Source of the DNA: Blasia pusilla
Lineage: Eukaryota > Marchantiophyta > Marchantiopsida > Blasiales
NCBI GenBank assembly: GCA_050084515.1
Contig: CM114271.1
Location: 42,346,001-42,410,000 of the forward strand
Length of the DNA: 64,000 nt
Direction: 5' to 3'
The notes beneath the pieces were generated by a model, which was not told the origin of the DNA, made no database searches, and worked only from the letters and a program-made list of their open reading frames with translations. Of this stretch, positions 12,149 through 24,440 are shown piece after piece. The stretch's first letter is position 1. Every line of letters begins with the position of its first letter. The position numbers and the translations under genes were made by a program.

Positions 12149-12833
12149 GGGACAATTATATGGTCGTGGTGTATGCCTATAGGTATATTTTGATATGTGT
12201 ATGGAAATACCAGTGCGTTGGAAAGATCAACAATGTTTCTTGTGTGGATTTGAATAGCAATATGGATTGAATATAAATATGTTTTTGCATGACTTCCATC
12301 ATGTTATACTTAGCCGATAGATAGCTTTCTATTGTGTTAATGGTGAAGTTAGTCATAAGGTTTTTTGGGCATAAATTTGTCTTGAGTGGTTATATAAGGT
12401 TGGGACAAAGTTATGTTATTTTGGAAAATCACTCTATTTTACTATTTTTTACCAATAATCCCTTGATTGAGTCAATAGTCACTCGATAACATGTTTGAGG
12501 AAGTCACGATTTTGTAGGAGGATATATTTTGGCTCTTCCCAAGGGTATAAAACGTGGGCAAATGGCTCTCACTAGCCATCTTTCTCATTTAAGCCATTGG
12601 AGCTCTCATCCTTTTAGGGTTTGGCAAGAAGAGCTTGTGTGTTAGATTTTGGATTCCCTCACGATGGAGGTTGGATGTGGCTCGATGACTATATGTAGAT
12701 TCAAGACTAGAGTAGGCTATGAGAGACGTATTCACGTCAATTTATGTTTGTGATATCGGTACATACATATATATTGGGAAGATTGAATAATTTTGTTGTA
12801 TAGATGAGAATAGTGATATGTATGCACACAACA
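12149..12833 (+). repeat. 3' LTR, copy 2
   Basis: Homologous to the LTR at 30141-30895 read on the minus strand. A segment like the 138-bp end repeat starts at about 12149, just after a purine run (ATATGGGGACAA). The LTR middle follows, with the TAGCCGATAG match at 12309, a TATA box GGTATAAAA near 12543 and the hairpin ATGGCTCTCACTAGCCAT at about 12558-12575. The second end repeat closes with ATGTATGCACACAACA at 12833. Confidence 0.75.
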
Positions 12834-13142
12834 CCTAGATTGAGTGTGAAGTACGTATGGCACGCCGACATAAGTGTTGACACATATAAGTCATGATTGC
12901 GGATCTAAAGAAGAAAGACCTTAGTGTGACCCACCGAAGACACAACCTAGACTACCTAGTCTTGAAACTAGGAAGGATTGTAGAATTGGCCTTGGGACTA
13001 ATATACGATGAGAAGCGCATGTGTCTTATGACTAATCTTAGACAAGAAAGGGTTTTACTTAGTCTTAGGAAAAAAAAACAAGGAAAGGGGGGTTTGAGAC
13101 CTTGAAGCCAAATGCTAAGTCAAGGGTGAGAAGCAAGGAATA
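12834..13142. other. short spacer between two retroelements
   Basis: No gene or repeat could be recognised in this 309-bp stretch. It ends AAGGAATA directly before the chromovirus LTR. Confidence 0.5.
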
Positions 13143-13213
13143 TGTTATGCGCCTAATCTCCTCGAATTTCAATTTAAGTGTTGCGGAAGCATACGTTCAG
13201 TAGGACACGTTGT

Positions 13214-14485
13214 CGTGTTGAGAGTCTTTCCTCAAGTAAGGACATACCTTATAGCTGCAGTAGACGTGGTTGATGCAAGTCGAACTCTATAAGAAGTTCT
13301 CTTTTTTCAATATAGAATTATTATGTACATCCTCCATTCTCTTACGATAGGAATCACAAATGGTAGTGCCGAGGCGATCACTTCTTCAAAACATGGAACT
13401 GCGAAATTCTTAACTATGAAGTCCTTCTAAACTACTTTATATTTATACACAAGGAAAATAATACAACTAGTATTAAACCCTAATCGAGCAGACCTATTGA
13501 CGTCCATGGATTCTTATATAAAGACATACAAAGTACAATCCCATTTCCTTCCGTACGTGATTATAGGAAGAATCACCGAAGTTAGAGATTGCATGACTTT
13601 GTTCATGAACGCCTCCCCAAAGTGCTAAACTAGATAGCGAATGGACCAGTGCCTATCTAAAAAGAGAATCTTGACATAATATGGATGAAGGAAAGGAAAA
13701 TCGGGCACAACTCGTGCTCCATCCCTATCCATACTTGACGGACATCCTCTACTCTGCTTTAGAATGGAATTTAGCGGAGTTGTTCTCCCAAGAGGGATAA
13801 TCCACTCCCATTGGGAAAATAACAAGCAAAACCATCCACTATTTCAAGTATGACTAAACTCATATAAGGTGACAAATCTCTCATCTCCTAACATATCACA
13901 CTCTAAAATCCTCTCGAAGAATAGACCATAGTTATGTTATTCTCCCAAGAGGGATAATCCACTCTCATTGGAAGAACAAGAAATCCCAAAGCCATCCACT
14001 CAAGAGTGACACAAGAAATTCAAGATGTGAAGTAGAAGGTGATGAACCCTTGAAGGTCCCTCTTGTTTATATACTCACAGGGGATCCACAAGAGTCGAAA
14101 TAGGGCTAATCTTATCTTGTGCCAAATGGCTTCCTCTCAAGGCTTAGCCAATCATATTTTGACATAAGTAGATTATCTCTTATCTCTTCCAAAATAACCT
14201 CCTTTATTCGCTTCATATCTTCCAAACTACTCCAACTATCATAGCCATCAATCAAGACTACTTTTGTTTTTCTTTCATTAAAGCACCAACCCCACTATTT
14301 TACTTTTATAATCTCATCTTTTATTTATTATTTAAAAAAAAAAAAATTGGGCCTGCGCAAATGAGCCATCCTAAACAGGTTTAAACATGGGAATTTCATT
14401 TTCATAGGCTAATTTACTTAATATTAATAAAACTCTCTTTAACACTTAATGATAGAGGAGTTTACATAGTGGGTGATTTTACCAT
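13214..14485. mobile_element. 1.27-kb insert in the chromovirus LTR, possible solo LTR
   Basis: This block is absent from the partner LTR. Its ends read GTTGTCGTGTTGAG and CATACAACAAC, so a TG...CA element with short inverted ends is possible, but no clean duplication is visible. It contains no recognisable coding region, only a repeated unit at 13783-13971. Confidence 0.55.
13783..13971. repeat. duplicated 32-bp unit, 157 bp apart
   Basis: TTCTCCCAAGAGGGATAATC and the following CACTC-CATTGG occur at about 13783-13814 and again at about 13940-13971, nearly unchanged, with AACAAG and CCATCCACT also shared just after. Both lie within the LTR insert. Confidence 0.85.
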
Positions 14486-16149
14486 ACAACAACGCTCTTA
14501 TCACCAACCTGCACTCAAACGCACTCACTTTAGTCTCTCTTTGGGTCAAGTGGGCCTCCCACCTATTGAGTCCTTGACTCGGCACCTCATCAAGCTCAAC
14601 CTTCCCTCATTCCTAGGTTCCCAACACGGGCAAGTCTTCCGAGACTTGGGACAGACTCTCTAGTTAGTCCAGCCATCTAAAACGGCGTTTGCTTGCCTTG
14701 CGGTCCCGACTGTCCAACGGACCTCGCATAAGTCCCCAACCGAGACTCAATAATATGAGTCTCCAGTTGGAATCCAATAGGGACCTCCAAAATCCACTCT
14801 ATTGGATTTGGTTCAGGTTTCGAATCCCAACGCCAAACTTCTGATCCGTTCTGTGCCCTTGAGTCACCCCGTGACGGCCAAAGTGGGGTTCGAGAGCCAA
14901 GTAGCCTTGGAGACCTTCCCCTTTACTAGTACTTATGGGGATTACCAAGGCCCCTCTACCTTTGGGAAGGAGCACACGGGCCCCTCTGTTGGGCCCTCAA
15001 CCCAACTCCATGTATAGTCAATTTTGGCCCATATCTCGGCTTCTGCTTAAGCATTTTCCAAAATCTTTGGTACGTTGGAACCAATCTGCATAAGCTTTCC
15101 AATGTTACCATTTTTGTCCCAAAATCATATTAGGACTTAAAGTTATGGTCAAAAGTACAGTAAAAAACTCCAAACGCTAGCCGCGCCCCAAGTTCGGTTC
15201 TTACCCTTAGCCGCATCTCCTTCCGAGACTCATCTTCCTGAAGTATGGGTTCCGCGTTTGTGACCATAAACACATGAAACACTTGAAATGCTCGCTGCGC
15301 TTGCGTCTCGCACTTGTGTTTCTCTTACTCCAAAGCGCAAAACATCCTAGCGTGAGCTCGCTAAAGTTTGGATGTTCCGCTTGGCGCTCGTTTGGTCATG
15401 AGGATTGCGACACTCATCGCTATGAAGAGGTTAATGCCCTCATAAACGCAAACCTTTTTGTAATGTCAAGTCATTTTGGGAAAGCTGAGGAATTGCGTTC
15501 TGGTAGCTAACCCGCAATTCCTCTTTTGGCTTACGTCTTAGGTTATCGCATGCAATTTTTAGCATCATTTAGCATCTCCTCTTAGATGAGCCTAGACCGG
15601 CTCTCAACTGATCTAACCTATCAAATAAGCTTACTAAGGTTGCTACCTAAATTTCTCTCACTCACAATTCATAAACATCTCACATGTTTACACGGTACAC
15701 AATTTGAACTACTTTTCGGTGGCTCCTATTCAACTTAGGCGTGTCTCTAAGTTCATTCATGCATTCACGAGTAAAATCACCTCAAGCCCCATGATAGAGT
15801 GATCTGCCCCACCGACGCTAGGGCAAGCCCAAATGTTAGTTACCCAACACTTGGTCTTGCTCTAAGTACTTATCTGAATACAATCTCTCACCTCAAATAC
15901 TCATTGTCTATCCTCTCGACTTATATCCTAAGCATATGAGGAACCACTCATTGCCATGCACTACCAAAGAAAAATTGCAAATTACACAAGCATCCAATCT
16001 CCAAATTCATGCATTCCTTTATTGCAACACTAGCCTGTTCTAGTTACAATGGCGTTTGGTCCAAGCTTCCTATGGCACGAGTCATGTCTTTAGCTAATCC
16101 GTAGACTAACGCATGTGCTTCCCTTGCAACCGTTTGAAGTCGAAACACC

Positions 16150-16290
16150 TCTTATGCATGTTCCATGTCTGCCTCCGCAATCCAAGTCGCCTCTTTCACA
16201 TGGTAGCCCTTCCACTTGAACAAGTACGAGTACTTGTTGGCCCTACGCCTCGAACGCAAGGTGGTCTCCACCTCTAACTCCGGTTCTTCA
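16150..16290 (-). pseudogene. chromodomain at chromovirus integrase C-terminus
   Basis: The minus strand reads LEVETTLRSRRRANKYSYLF followed by KWKGYHVKEATWIAEADM. This matches the chromodomain pattern VExIL-R-YLVKWKGY-EATWEP. The aromatic cage is partly kept (Tyr, Trp in KWKGY, Trp in ATW). In chromoviruses this domain guides integration to chromatin marks. A stop follows EHA about three residues after the domain. Confidence 0.85.
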
Positions 16291-16399
16291 CTCGCAATTA
16301 CTGGCTGCGATCTCAACGTTTGTCTTCGCTCAGGACGCTAATTATCTTGAAGATATTTCTTCAAAAATGACATATGGAAAGTGGGATGAATCGTGAACT

Positions 16400-17560
16400 C
16401 TTCTGGAAACTCCAATGTATACACGTCCTCAAACAGGTTTTCCTTAATCACTTACGATCCAACATACTTGGCAGATAGCTTCGCGGACAACTCCTTCGAA
16501 AGAGTGAGATTCTTCATACTCAACCACACTTGTTCCCCAACTTGGAATCTCACTTGGTGCCTACTCTTGTTGGCATGCTTCACTTACCTCACTTGAGCCT
16601 TTTCAAGGTTTCTCCTTGCTCGCTCCTCCCGATCTTGCATTTCCGCTAACAAACCTTCTATCTTCGCTTGTCAAGTCTATGCCGATGTAATACCCTTTGA
16701 AAGCGCTAGGTCAAGAGGCCCTTCTGGCTCACATCCATAAGCTACAAGAAAAGGAGATTCTTCAGTTGAAAAATGCTTGGTTGAGTTATAGCAAAACTCT
16801 GCCATACTCAGCCACTTCGACCAATCTCGCTAGTCTGCGCTTACGTAATTCCTTAAGTACTAGTTCACAAGGGAGTTTACCTTTTTCATCTGCCCATCCG
16901 TATGCAAATGGAAGGCAGTGCTGAAACTCAGCTTGGTCTTAAACCTCTTGAAAAAATGCTTCCAAAAGGCATTGATAAACTTTGGATCCCGATCTGAAAC
17001 AATACTCCTTGGCAACTCGTACGCACGCCACCAACTATCCAAGAAGAGTCCATAATTCGTATAGGTTGTCGCTGAATCCAGCGTCGACACAAATCTCCCC
17101 AACTTACTGAACCGATCAACTATCACAAGTATAGCATTGTATCCCTCAGATTCTAGAAGACTCGTAATGAAGTCCATACTCACACTTTGCAAGGGTGCAT
17201 CTGAAATCGATGCACCCAAAGGCTACAGCAAGCCTTGTTTCTTTGCATAAGAAACTGTGTTCTCCTAACAGGTCACACACGTCTTCATATATTGAGTAAC
17301 ATCTTCTTTTATGTTGGGCCAGAAGAACCTCTTAGCCAGAACAACTAGCCTGGATTTCTCCCCTTTATGTCCTGCTAAGGGTCCGTCGTGATATTCCACT
17401 AACACCTTGGTTTGCATTCTCCCTTTGCCCACATAGATCTTGGTCTGCTTGAACCTTAGAAAACCGTGCCTCAAACTTGTGTTGGCCACCTTCTCGCCAT
17501 GCTTCAACTTCCTTAGGTACTCACTTGCCAGAGTGTCTTTCATGTATCCCTCACGAATCC
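16400..17560 (-). pseudogene. chromovirus integrase
   Basis: The zinc-binding N-terminus is visible as EYHDGPLAGHKG and ending CVTC (17265-17400). The core follows at 16860-17219, with SMDFI (first Asp), IVSDRDPKF (second Asp), then HTDGQMKKVN where the family has DGQTERVN, so the catalytic Glu is replaced by Lys. The C-terminal part (16400-16860) keeps WLSMAEFCYNSTKH and HPTFHMSFLKKY. Several stops are present. It is inactive by sequence. Confidence 0.9.
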
Positions 17561-17599
17561 TTCTTTCAATGTCTGTTTCCTAAGGAACATTGCTCTCAA

Positions 17600-18960
17600 G
17601 ACCTATGTTGTCGATGGTATGTCCTCATCCCTATGACTTAAGGCATCTCGAATGACATTATCCTTCCCCGGCTTGTGGATTAGTTCCACATTCATCAACG
17701 CTAAGGTATCATGCCATTGTAGTTGTTTTAGTGTCACTCGATCATGGGTCTCAAAATACTTTAGTGATACCTTTTCGGTGAACGCTCGAGTCCTGTGAAG
17801 TCCTAGATAGTGATGCCACTTCCTCAAGAAATGGACCACCGTGAGAAAATATTTCTTATGAGTGGGCCACCTCCTCTCGGTGTTTTTGAGCTTCTTGCTC
17901 CCGTACGCTACAAGTCTTCCTTCCTATACCAACATTCTTGCAATCGCAAAATCACTGGCATCAGTATGCACCTCGAACGGCTTGTCGAACTCCGGTAGCT
18001 TCAGCACTGGCTCCTACAATAGGATCTCATTGACCTACTTTAATGCATCATTCACTTTTTGGGTCCAAGCCGTGTTAGCATACTTCGCGGTCCAATATGT
18101 GAGAGGTCTCACAATCCCTGAAAAATTCCTCACATAGGTTTGGTAGAATTGCACCACGTCGATAAACCTCCTCATTCCCTTCACTATGGAAGGCGGTTTG
18201 CACTCGGTGATGGCTTTCACCTTGTCCATATCTGGACTAACTCCATCTTTTCTAACTACATGACCCAAGAACTTGATCTTGCGCAACCCGAACTCACTCT
18301 TGTCCATATTCGCGTACAACTTGTTCGCCCTTAGTTTCGACAACACCGCCCTCAAGTGTCAAGCGTGCTCCTCTAGTGACTTCAAATAGATGAGTATATC
18401 ATCAATGTAGATGATCATATACTCGTCCGTCTCCTCGTGAAAAATGGAGTTCATCAACGTGGTGAATTTCGGAGGTGCATTACATAGACCGAAGGGCATC
18501 ACCACAAACTCGAACAAGCCATATCTCGTTCTACATGGAGTCTTCTCCACATACGCTTAGGAAATCCGAATCTGGTAATATCATGACTTCAAGTCAATCC
18601 TACTGAAATACTTTGCCCCTGAAAGTCTATCTATGAGGTCATCAATCCTCAAAAGAGGGTAATTTTTTCTCACCGTCGCCTTTTTCAGCGCACGGTAATC
18701 CACACACAGTCTCATCTTTCCATCCTTCTTCATCATAAAGAGAACATGCGCTCCATATGGTGACTTGCTGGTTCTAATGTAGCCCTTCTCTAAGAGATCA
18801 CTTAACTACTTTTGCAACTCAACAAGCTCCTCTTGATTCAATTTGTATGGTGCCTTGGAAGGTGGTTGAGTTTGGAATGTGGTTGATGACCTCTATCTTA
18901 TGATCGACTGCCATATGCGGTGGCAACTCGTTTGGAAGCTCATTTGTCAAGACATCACCA
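17600..18960 (-). pseudogene. chromovirus reverse transcriptase and RNase H
   Basis: RT blocks in order on the minus strand are [20 protein letters not shown] (about 18650-18715), [29 protein letters not shown] (about 18465-18525) and the catalytic YIDDILIY (about 18388-18411). Then KIKFLGHVVRKDGV and the RNase H part LPEFDKPFEVHTDAS (about 17950-18000), and HKPGKDNVIRDALSHR near 17625-17675 where the family has NVVADALSR. Scattered stops, including one after IDLKS, break the frame. Confidence 0.9.
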
Positions 18961-19500
18961 AACTCCTTGACTACTCTCTATAGCAATCATGGGATTCCCC
19001 TCGAAGTCGCATCCTGATCTCTGCAATTCTCGCTTGTGATGTCCTCCACTTGTCTCAATAAGCAAAGGAACCCATCCTCAAACTTGGTCAGACTCTTCCT
19101 CGTAATGGCGTTCACCAACTCCCTTCTCATGGGCATCTCGTGAACCAATCTCAACTGCATCCGTTTGCCTTTCACTAAGACGCTCAACGTCAATGGCCTT
19201 TGTCTTAGCTCCACCTCATATGCATCCAAGACTGTGTTCCCCAAGACTCAATCAATGCCATCCATCTCACACACTGTGAAATTTCCCTTCGACTCAAATA
19301 CTCCACATCATATCGTCAAACCTAGCACCAACTAGGAAGTTCGATGAGACTTGCCTCTGGAAAAGCCTACATGAATGGGCTCGTCCACCTTAGAGGTTGA
19401 AAAACCCAACTCCTTCACAATTCTTGTTCTTAAGAAGGAGTGTGAAGCACCTGTATTCATGAGAAACATCACATCACCTCGCGATCAACAATCTTGGATC
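18961..19500 (-). pseudogene. chromovirus aspartic protease
   Basis: VMFLMNTGASHSFL (about 19430-19475) is the active-site region, but the catalytic Asp of DTGAS is Asn. Downstream are FTVCEMDGID and a stop, then VLGNTVLDAYEVELRQRPLT at about 19185-19244. The Asp change alone should abolish proteolysis. Confidence 0.8.
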
Positions 19501-20624
19501 TTAGGAATACCAAGTTGGGCGTCCTCTTGGTGACTTGAAGGGAGGTCTCCAGACCTCTCGCCGACAAGTGATTAGCATCTAACGCAATCATACTCCCATT
19601 ACTAACCTTTGGTTTGGAGCATCCCTTTTCCATGTGCCCAAGTTTGCCACACTTGTAGCACAACCACCTTGCCGTTTCTTGACTTCGGATGTTGCACTCC
19701 CTTCGGCTTAGCATGGCATTCCTGTCACTTTGCCGCGAGGTTGAGAGACTCTCCTTGGTCACGCTCAACCCCATTCCAGACTCTCTTGGGTGCCCCTTTT
19801 TATATCACACTCTTGGAAAAAAAAATTTGTCTTGAAGGGCTTCGGTATTTGGACCTCATCATCCCCAATTTGCTCATCGAGCCTCAAAAGCTCCACGCAA
19901 GTATTTGGAAACTCCGGAATCCTATATAGGGCCTTCTCCGCACTCGGTTTGAGTCCACCAATGAAGATCGCTATCTGGGATGCCTCATCAATCTTAGGAA
20001 TAGAGTCCAACTTTGCGCTAAACTCACTCGCATAAGCGCTAAGGGACCCAGTCTCTCGCAGTCGCACGAGCTCTACCCTATCGTGGATCTCTTGGTACTC
20101 CGGGGTGAATCGGTCACCAATCAGCGTCTTGAACTCCTCCTAACTCAGAGGTGAACCACCGGCCATATATTCTTCTCTTCGCGCTGTCCACCATTGTAGC
20201 GCATGATCCTTTAGAAAGGTGACCACCACCGCCACCTTATCTTGCTCTGCTGCCCTATGCGCCTTGAAGTAATATTCCATCTCCGTAAGGAAATCTTTCA
20301 CCTTGCAAGAACGCCCCAACTCCAGTGAATGGTGTGGATAGGTTTGTTTTGCATAGTTTTTTGCCAAAATTCAAAGCTCGGTTTGACTCGAGCTCTGCAA
20401 TCCATTTTTTTTGCAGGAACACTTGTTTGGTCATCATCTTCATATAGTCCATCATTTGGGCATAGAATGGCAGTTCACTTGAGTTTGGAACCGCCGGCTC
20501 CACGAGAGGGTCTGTGTTTGGGACACCCTCATGTTTGGTGTTTGGCACTTTGGGAATTGGTTTCTCATCCATCAGCTCCCAATCCAGAATCGGTTTGTCT
20601 CACGGTTCGCGTCGCTTGACTTGG
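19469..20624 (-). pseudogene. chromovirus gag with CCHC zinc knuckle
   Basis: The gag reading begins near 20624 with MATEGDEPRQ and runs through AQMMDYMKMMTKQVF and the capsid core VKDFLTEMEYYFKA, DKVAVVVTFLKDHALQWW and EEFKTLIGDRFTPEYQ to about 19765. The nucleocapsid knuckle CYKCGKLGHMEKGC (C-x2-C-x4-H-x4-C) lies near 19615-19660. At least three frame changes or stops separate the pieces (near 20255-20367, 20140 and 19765). Confidence 0.9.
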
Positions 20625-20792
20625 CATTGCCGTGGTTCATCTCCTTCAGTCGCCATCTTCAAGCCGCCACACTGAGATCTCCTCCTTGTTTCTTGCATCC
20701 CTCCCCAAGCATTTGGGCCTCGCCTCTACCTTGGGTTTTCCCCAAGCGTCTGATTGCTCCCACAACCCCAAGTTCTTGCTCACAAAGGATTA

Positions 20793-20804
20793 GCTCTGAT
20801 ACCA
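20793..20804 (-). other. primer binding site, tRNA-iMet type
   Basis: The minus strand reads TGGTATCAGAGC, complementary to the 3' end of plant initiator Met tRNA, two bases inside the 5' LTR edge. It fixes the element's orientation and the LTR boundary. Confidence 0.95.
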
Positions 20805-20806
20805 CA

Positions 20807-21790
20807 TGTCATGTGCCTACTCTCCTCGAACGTCAATCTCAATGTTGCAAAAGCGTACGTTTAGTAGGACACGCTCTCATTGCCAACCTGCACCCAAATG
20901 CACTCACGTTAGTCTGGCTTTGGGTCAAGGGGCCCTCCAATCCACCAAGTCCTTGACTCGGCACCTCATCAAGCTCAACCTTCCCTCATTCCTAGGTTCC
21001 CAACACAGGAAAGTCTTCCAAGACTTGGGACAAACTCTCTAGTTAGTTCAGGCACCTAAAACGGCATTTGCGCACCTAACGGTTCCACCTATCCAACGGA
21101 CCTTGCATGAGTCCCTAACCAAGACTCAAAAATATGATTCGCAAGTTGTAATCCAATAAGGACCTCCAAAATCCACTCTATTGGATTTGGTTCGGGTTTC
21201 GAATCCCAACGCCAAACTCCCAATGTGTTCCTTGCCCTTGAGTCACCCCGTGGCTCCCAAAGTGGGGTTTGAGTGCCAAGCACCCTTGGAGACCTTCCCC
21301 CTTACTAGTACTTTTGGGGATTCCTAGGAGCCCCCTACCTTTGGGAAGGAGCACCCAGGCCCTCTGTTTGGCCTTCAACCCAAGTCCTTATATAGTCAGT
21401 TTTGGCCCATATCTCGGCTTTTGCTTAAGCGTTTGCCAAAAATCTTTAGTGCGTTGGAACCAAATTTGCATAAGCTTTCCAAATCTATCCTACTTCTCCC
21501 AAACGCATCTCATGACTACAAGTTATGGTCAAGAGTACAGTCAAAAACTCCAAACGCTAGTCGTGCCCCAAGTCCGGTTCTTATCCTTGGCCGCATCTCC
21601 TTGCGAGACTCATATTCCTAAAGTCTGGGTTCCGGTCTCCTTAGTCGCAACCATAAACGCATGAAACGCTTGTTGCGCTTGCGTCTTGCACTTGTGTTTC
21701 TCTAACTCTAAAGTGCAAACCATCCTAACGTGAGCTCGCTAGAGTTCGGATGTTCCGCTTGGCGCTTGGTTAGTTATGAGGGTTGCGACA
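20807..21790 (-). repeat. chromovirus 5' LTR
   Basis: A 984-bp copy beginning TGTCATGTGCC and ending GGTTGCGACA on the plus strand. It aligns along its whole length with 13143-13213 plus 14486-15412, with many substitutions. Confidence 0.9.
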
Positions 21791-24440
21791 AAATATGTGA
21801 AAAGTCAATATGGGCAAGACACCAGGATACTAGTTATGAAATGGGAAGGTTGACAAGACAACCATGAGACATCAACCGCGGAGTGAAGACATGAGATAGC
21901 CATGAGACACATAAAACGCGGGTCTAAGCTCCAATATATATTTAAGAATCCAAGAGTTGCATAATGTGTAGGAAGTCTCCTCCAAGCCATCTTGACCAGT
22001 CTACAAATTGCAAGCCATGTTTGGGTACGTAGAGGGACAAAACCAAGGAACTAAAGGAGAAATTGGGGAAGGTGGGTTCCCCTTAGGAGAACCCTACAAT
22101 TCTCCCTCCCTATCCGCTCAAGTCCTTGAACTAGGAACTAATTGTAAAAATTGTTTAGTCGGATTTCAGGTTTAAGCTAAGGGACACACCTTAAGAAATA
22201 AACCAATGTGGTCAAGTATAGGCAAGGGACTTAGGGAGATTAGTGAAGACTTGAAGAAAAATATTATATGCACTTTGGGATATTTGATTCGATTGGCATT
22301 TGGCAGCTTCTCGACTACCTACGAAACACGCAAGCAGTTGAGCATTAGAGACTCAACTTAAGTCTTTCGCTTATAAAGCTCAAAGTTGGGTTTTCCTCGA
22401 GACGAGACTAAGAGGATGAGAACCACATAGGTTCTCAACGTAACGTCTTCCTAATACGATAATCACATAAACAATAAATTTTTCAGACTACTTTAAGTGC
22501 TTACTAGCCACACATCCTATAGATTCTTTGCCTAGATGAAGTCAAGAAGAAAGAGAAGTCACCAATATTTTTGGGCTCTCCTAGACCACACTATATTGGC
22601 CTTAAAAGGCCTTGACCTTTACCTTCAAGACTATTGTACTATATCTAGATTAAATTTCCATAATTATGAAATATTAAAAATAGATAAAATCAGATATTGA
22701 ATTCTATCAAGATAGGGTAGCTAGAGTAGTCTTAACTCATAAACTCATTTTATTTCCTTTCCATATGAAGTAATATCACACATGATATCTTTTAAACTAT
22801 ATTTCAAAATAAATTCTCCTTACATAATTACTCTCCTCCCAAAATTATGAGTATACTTTTTTTAACTTCTTTACTCCTTGCTGGGATCTTGGATCTTGGA
22901 TCAGAAAATTTAATATATCGTAATTGTGGAAGGGGAGTAATTATGTAAGGAAACAATATTTTAAGATAAATTTAAATGAGGTGTGATATTACTTCTTATG
23001 GAAAGGAAATAAAATGAGTTTCTAAGTTAAATGTGATTATGTATGGATGCAATATTGGATTCTTTCATCTATTTCGTAATTGAAAGGAGTAAGGTGATTT
23101 TTATATAATATTCAAAAAATATAGAGGTAGTTATCATGTAAAAAACCTATTTTGTATCAAAGGGAAGCTAATGCATTGCATATACATTCTTATTGGTGTA
23201 CATGATTGAAAGTAACAACATAGAACATAAAAGGAAGAGAAAAAACTCATAAATTTTTAAAAAAATTGTGACATCTTATTGGGAAATTTGGGCCTTATTC
23301 CCTTTTAAAAACCCATTTGAGGACAAACAGAGTCTTATGCAACCCAAGAGAGGAAGGAAAAATAAATGAATAATTTTTTTGGTAACATGCCAAAGGAAAA
23401 TAAGAAAAATGAGAGTCATAAGCTTTGTGACGAACTGCTTTAAATAAATCCCTCACAAACACTAATGGTTGATAAAATGTAAATGGTTAAAATGGTGAGT
23501 TTCTACCATCCACTTTGACTTGATGTACAATTTTGAGTGCTAGTGTACATTTTAGTGGCACCAAGACTCATGGACGATAGTAAGTAATGACAACCAAAAA
23601 GGGTGAGTTGATGATTCTTGAGGAATAGTGATTGTATGCTTTGAGGAAAGTATCAAAAGATGGATGTACATGCTCAAAAGCTTCACATAATTTCACTCCT
23701 TGATTTTTGGTATTGCATTGGTAGGGAAGCCTTTTTAATGTGCAACTTAACATACCGATTAGGAATACGTAAGATCAAGAACCACTACGTCACCTAGAAG
23801 TTGAAAATAACTCAAAGACATAATTAGCTCAATTTTTTGACAAAAGAACTATTGTGGGGCCCGCATATAGTTACGACTAGTGGTTGATTATATCATGATT
23901 GCTTGTGCATCAATGTTAGGTCTACTTTAAAAGTTATCATGGCTCCTTACAGATTAGTCTTCGGTCTACTAAAAAAATGTGTATATATTGACCATGGAAA
24001 TATTTGATTAAATAGAAGGACATAAGTGTCTTGAATTTGGATTAATGATGTTTATTACATGATTTTAAAATAGTGAATCGAATGAAGACTTCTAGAGAAT
24101 GAAAAATGTTAATGAAATTTGTGAAGATATTTTGAAATATATGTTAAGTTTGTCACGAGTATGGAATGGTCTTTACAATGTGAGGATGACAATTTGGAAA
24201 TTTACGTAAGTAATAAATGTCATTCGTGTTTCACCATTTAAGGAGCATAAAACACTAGTAGAATACAATAGAGTTAATGTACATGATGGATGGGAATAAT
24301 GGTAGAAAAATTGATTTGCGAAGAGCTTAAGATAAAAACATTGCTCAACCTTTCAATAAAATGGAGCTAGTGGCTATTTATGTTTAGTACCATTTAAGCA
24401 TTATTGGTCAAACCAAGATTTAAAAGAAGTTAGCAAAGCT
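21791..24440. other. AT-rich intergenic, no gene seen
   Basis: Apart from the fold-back structure at 22734-23029, no protein motif, LTR or long open frame could be supported in this stretch. Confidence 0.5.
22734..23029. mobile_element. fold-back / MITE-like inverted repeat
   Basis: The left arm (22734-22855) and right arm (22914-23029) are inverted copies. Shared blocks include AAACTCATTTTATTTCCTTT, GAAGTAATATCACAC and CCTTACATAATTACTC. The loop is about 60 bp. Weaker inverted similarity continues outward to about 22650 and 23110, so the full element may be about 450 bp. No transposase is present and no target duplication was resolved. Confidence 0.75.

Larger units (their letters stand above)
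7395..12833 (+). mobile_element. Ty3-type retrotransposon with DNMT and PHD, copy 2 (decayed)
   Basis: Plus-strand remnant of the family whose best copy is at 30141-39564. The order is protease tail, DNA methyltransferase, a gap, RNase H, integrase, PHD finger and 3' LTR. Gag and the catalytic protease half are missing because the copy starts abruptly at about 7395. An unidentified insert (8426-9285) and a chromovirus solo LTR (9446-10137) interrupt it. RT is not seen. Stops and frameshifts are frequent throughout, so this is an old copy. Confidence 0.85.
13143..15412 (-). repeat. chromovirus 3' LTR, split by an insert
   Basis: The first 71 bp (TGTTATGCGCCTAATCTCCT...GTAGGACAC, 13143-13213) match the start of the other LTR at 20807. 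The match resumes at about 14486 (GCTCTTATCACCAACCTGCA) and runs to ATTGCGACA at 15412. Without the insert the LTR would be about 1.0 kb, like its partner. On the plus strand it begins TG and ends CA as expected. Confidence 0.85.
13143..21790 (-). mobile_element. chromovirus (Ty3-type, chromodomain), decayed
   Basis: A minus-strand element with 5' LTR (20807-21790), tRNA-iMet PBS (20793-20804), gag, CCHC knuckle, protease, RT, RNase H, integrase, chromodomain and an interrupted 3' LTR (13143-15412). The flanks GAATA (left) and AAATA (right) may be a diverged 5-bp target duplication. Stops and frameshifts occur in every domain, the protease Asp and integrase Glu are substituted, and the two LTRs have clearly diverged. 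Related fragments occur at 9446-10137, 52000-52196 and 58262-59310. Confidence 0.9.

Noticed and set aside
20793-20804. tRNA gene piece
   Set aside because: Only 12 bases complementary to tRNA-iMet at an LTR edge; it is the primer binding site. No complete tRNA gene was recognised in the window.
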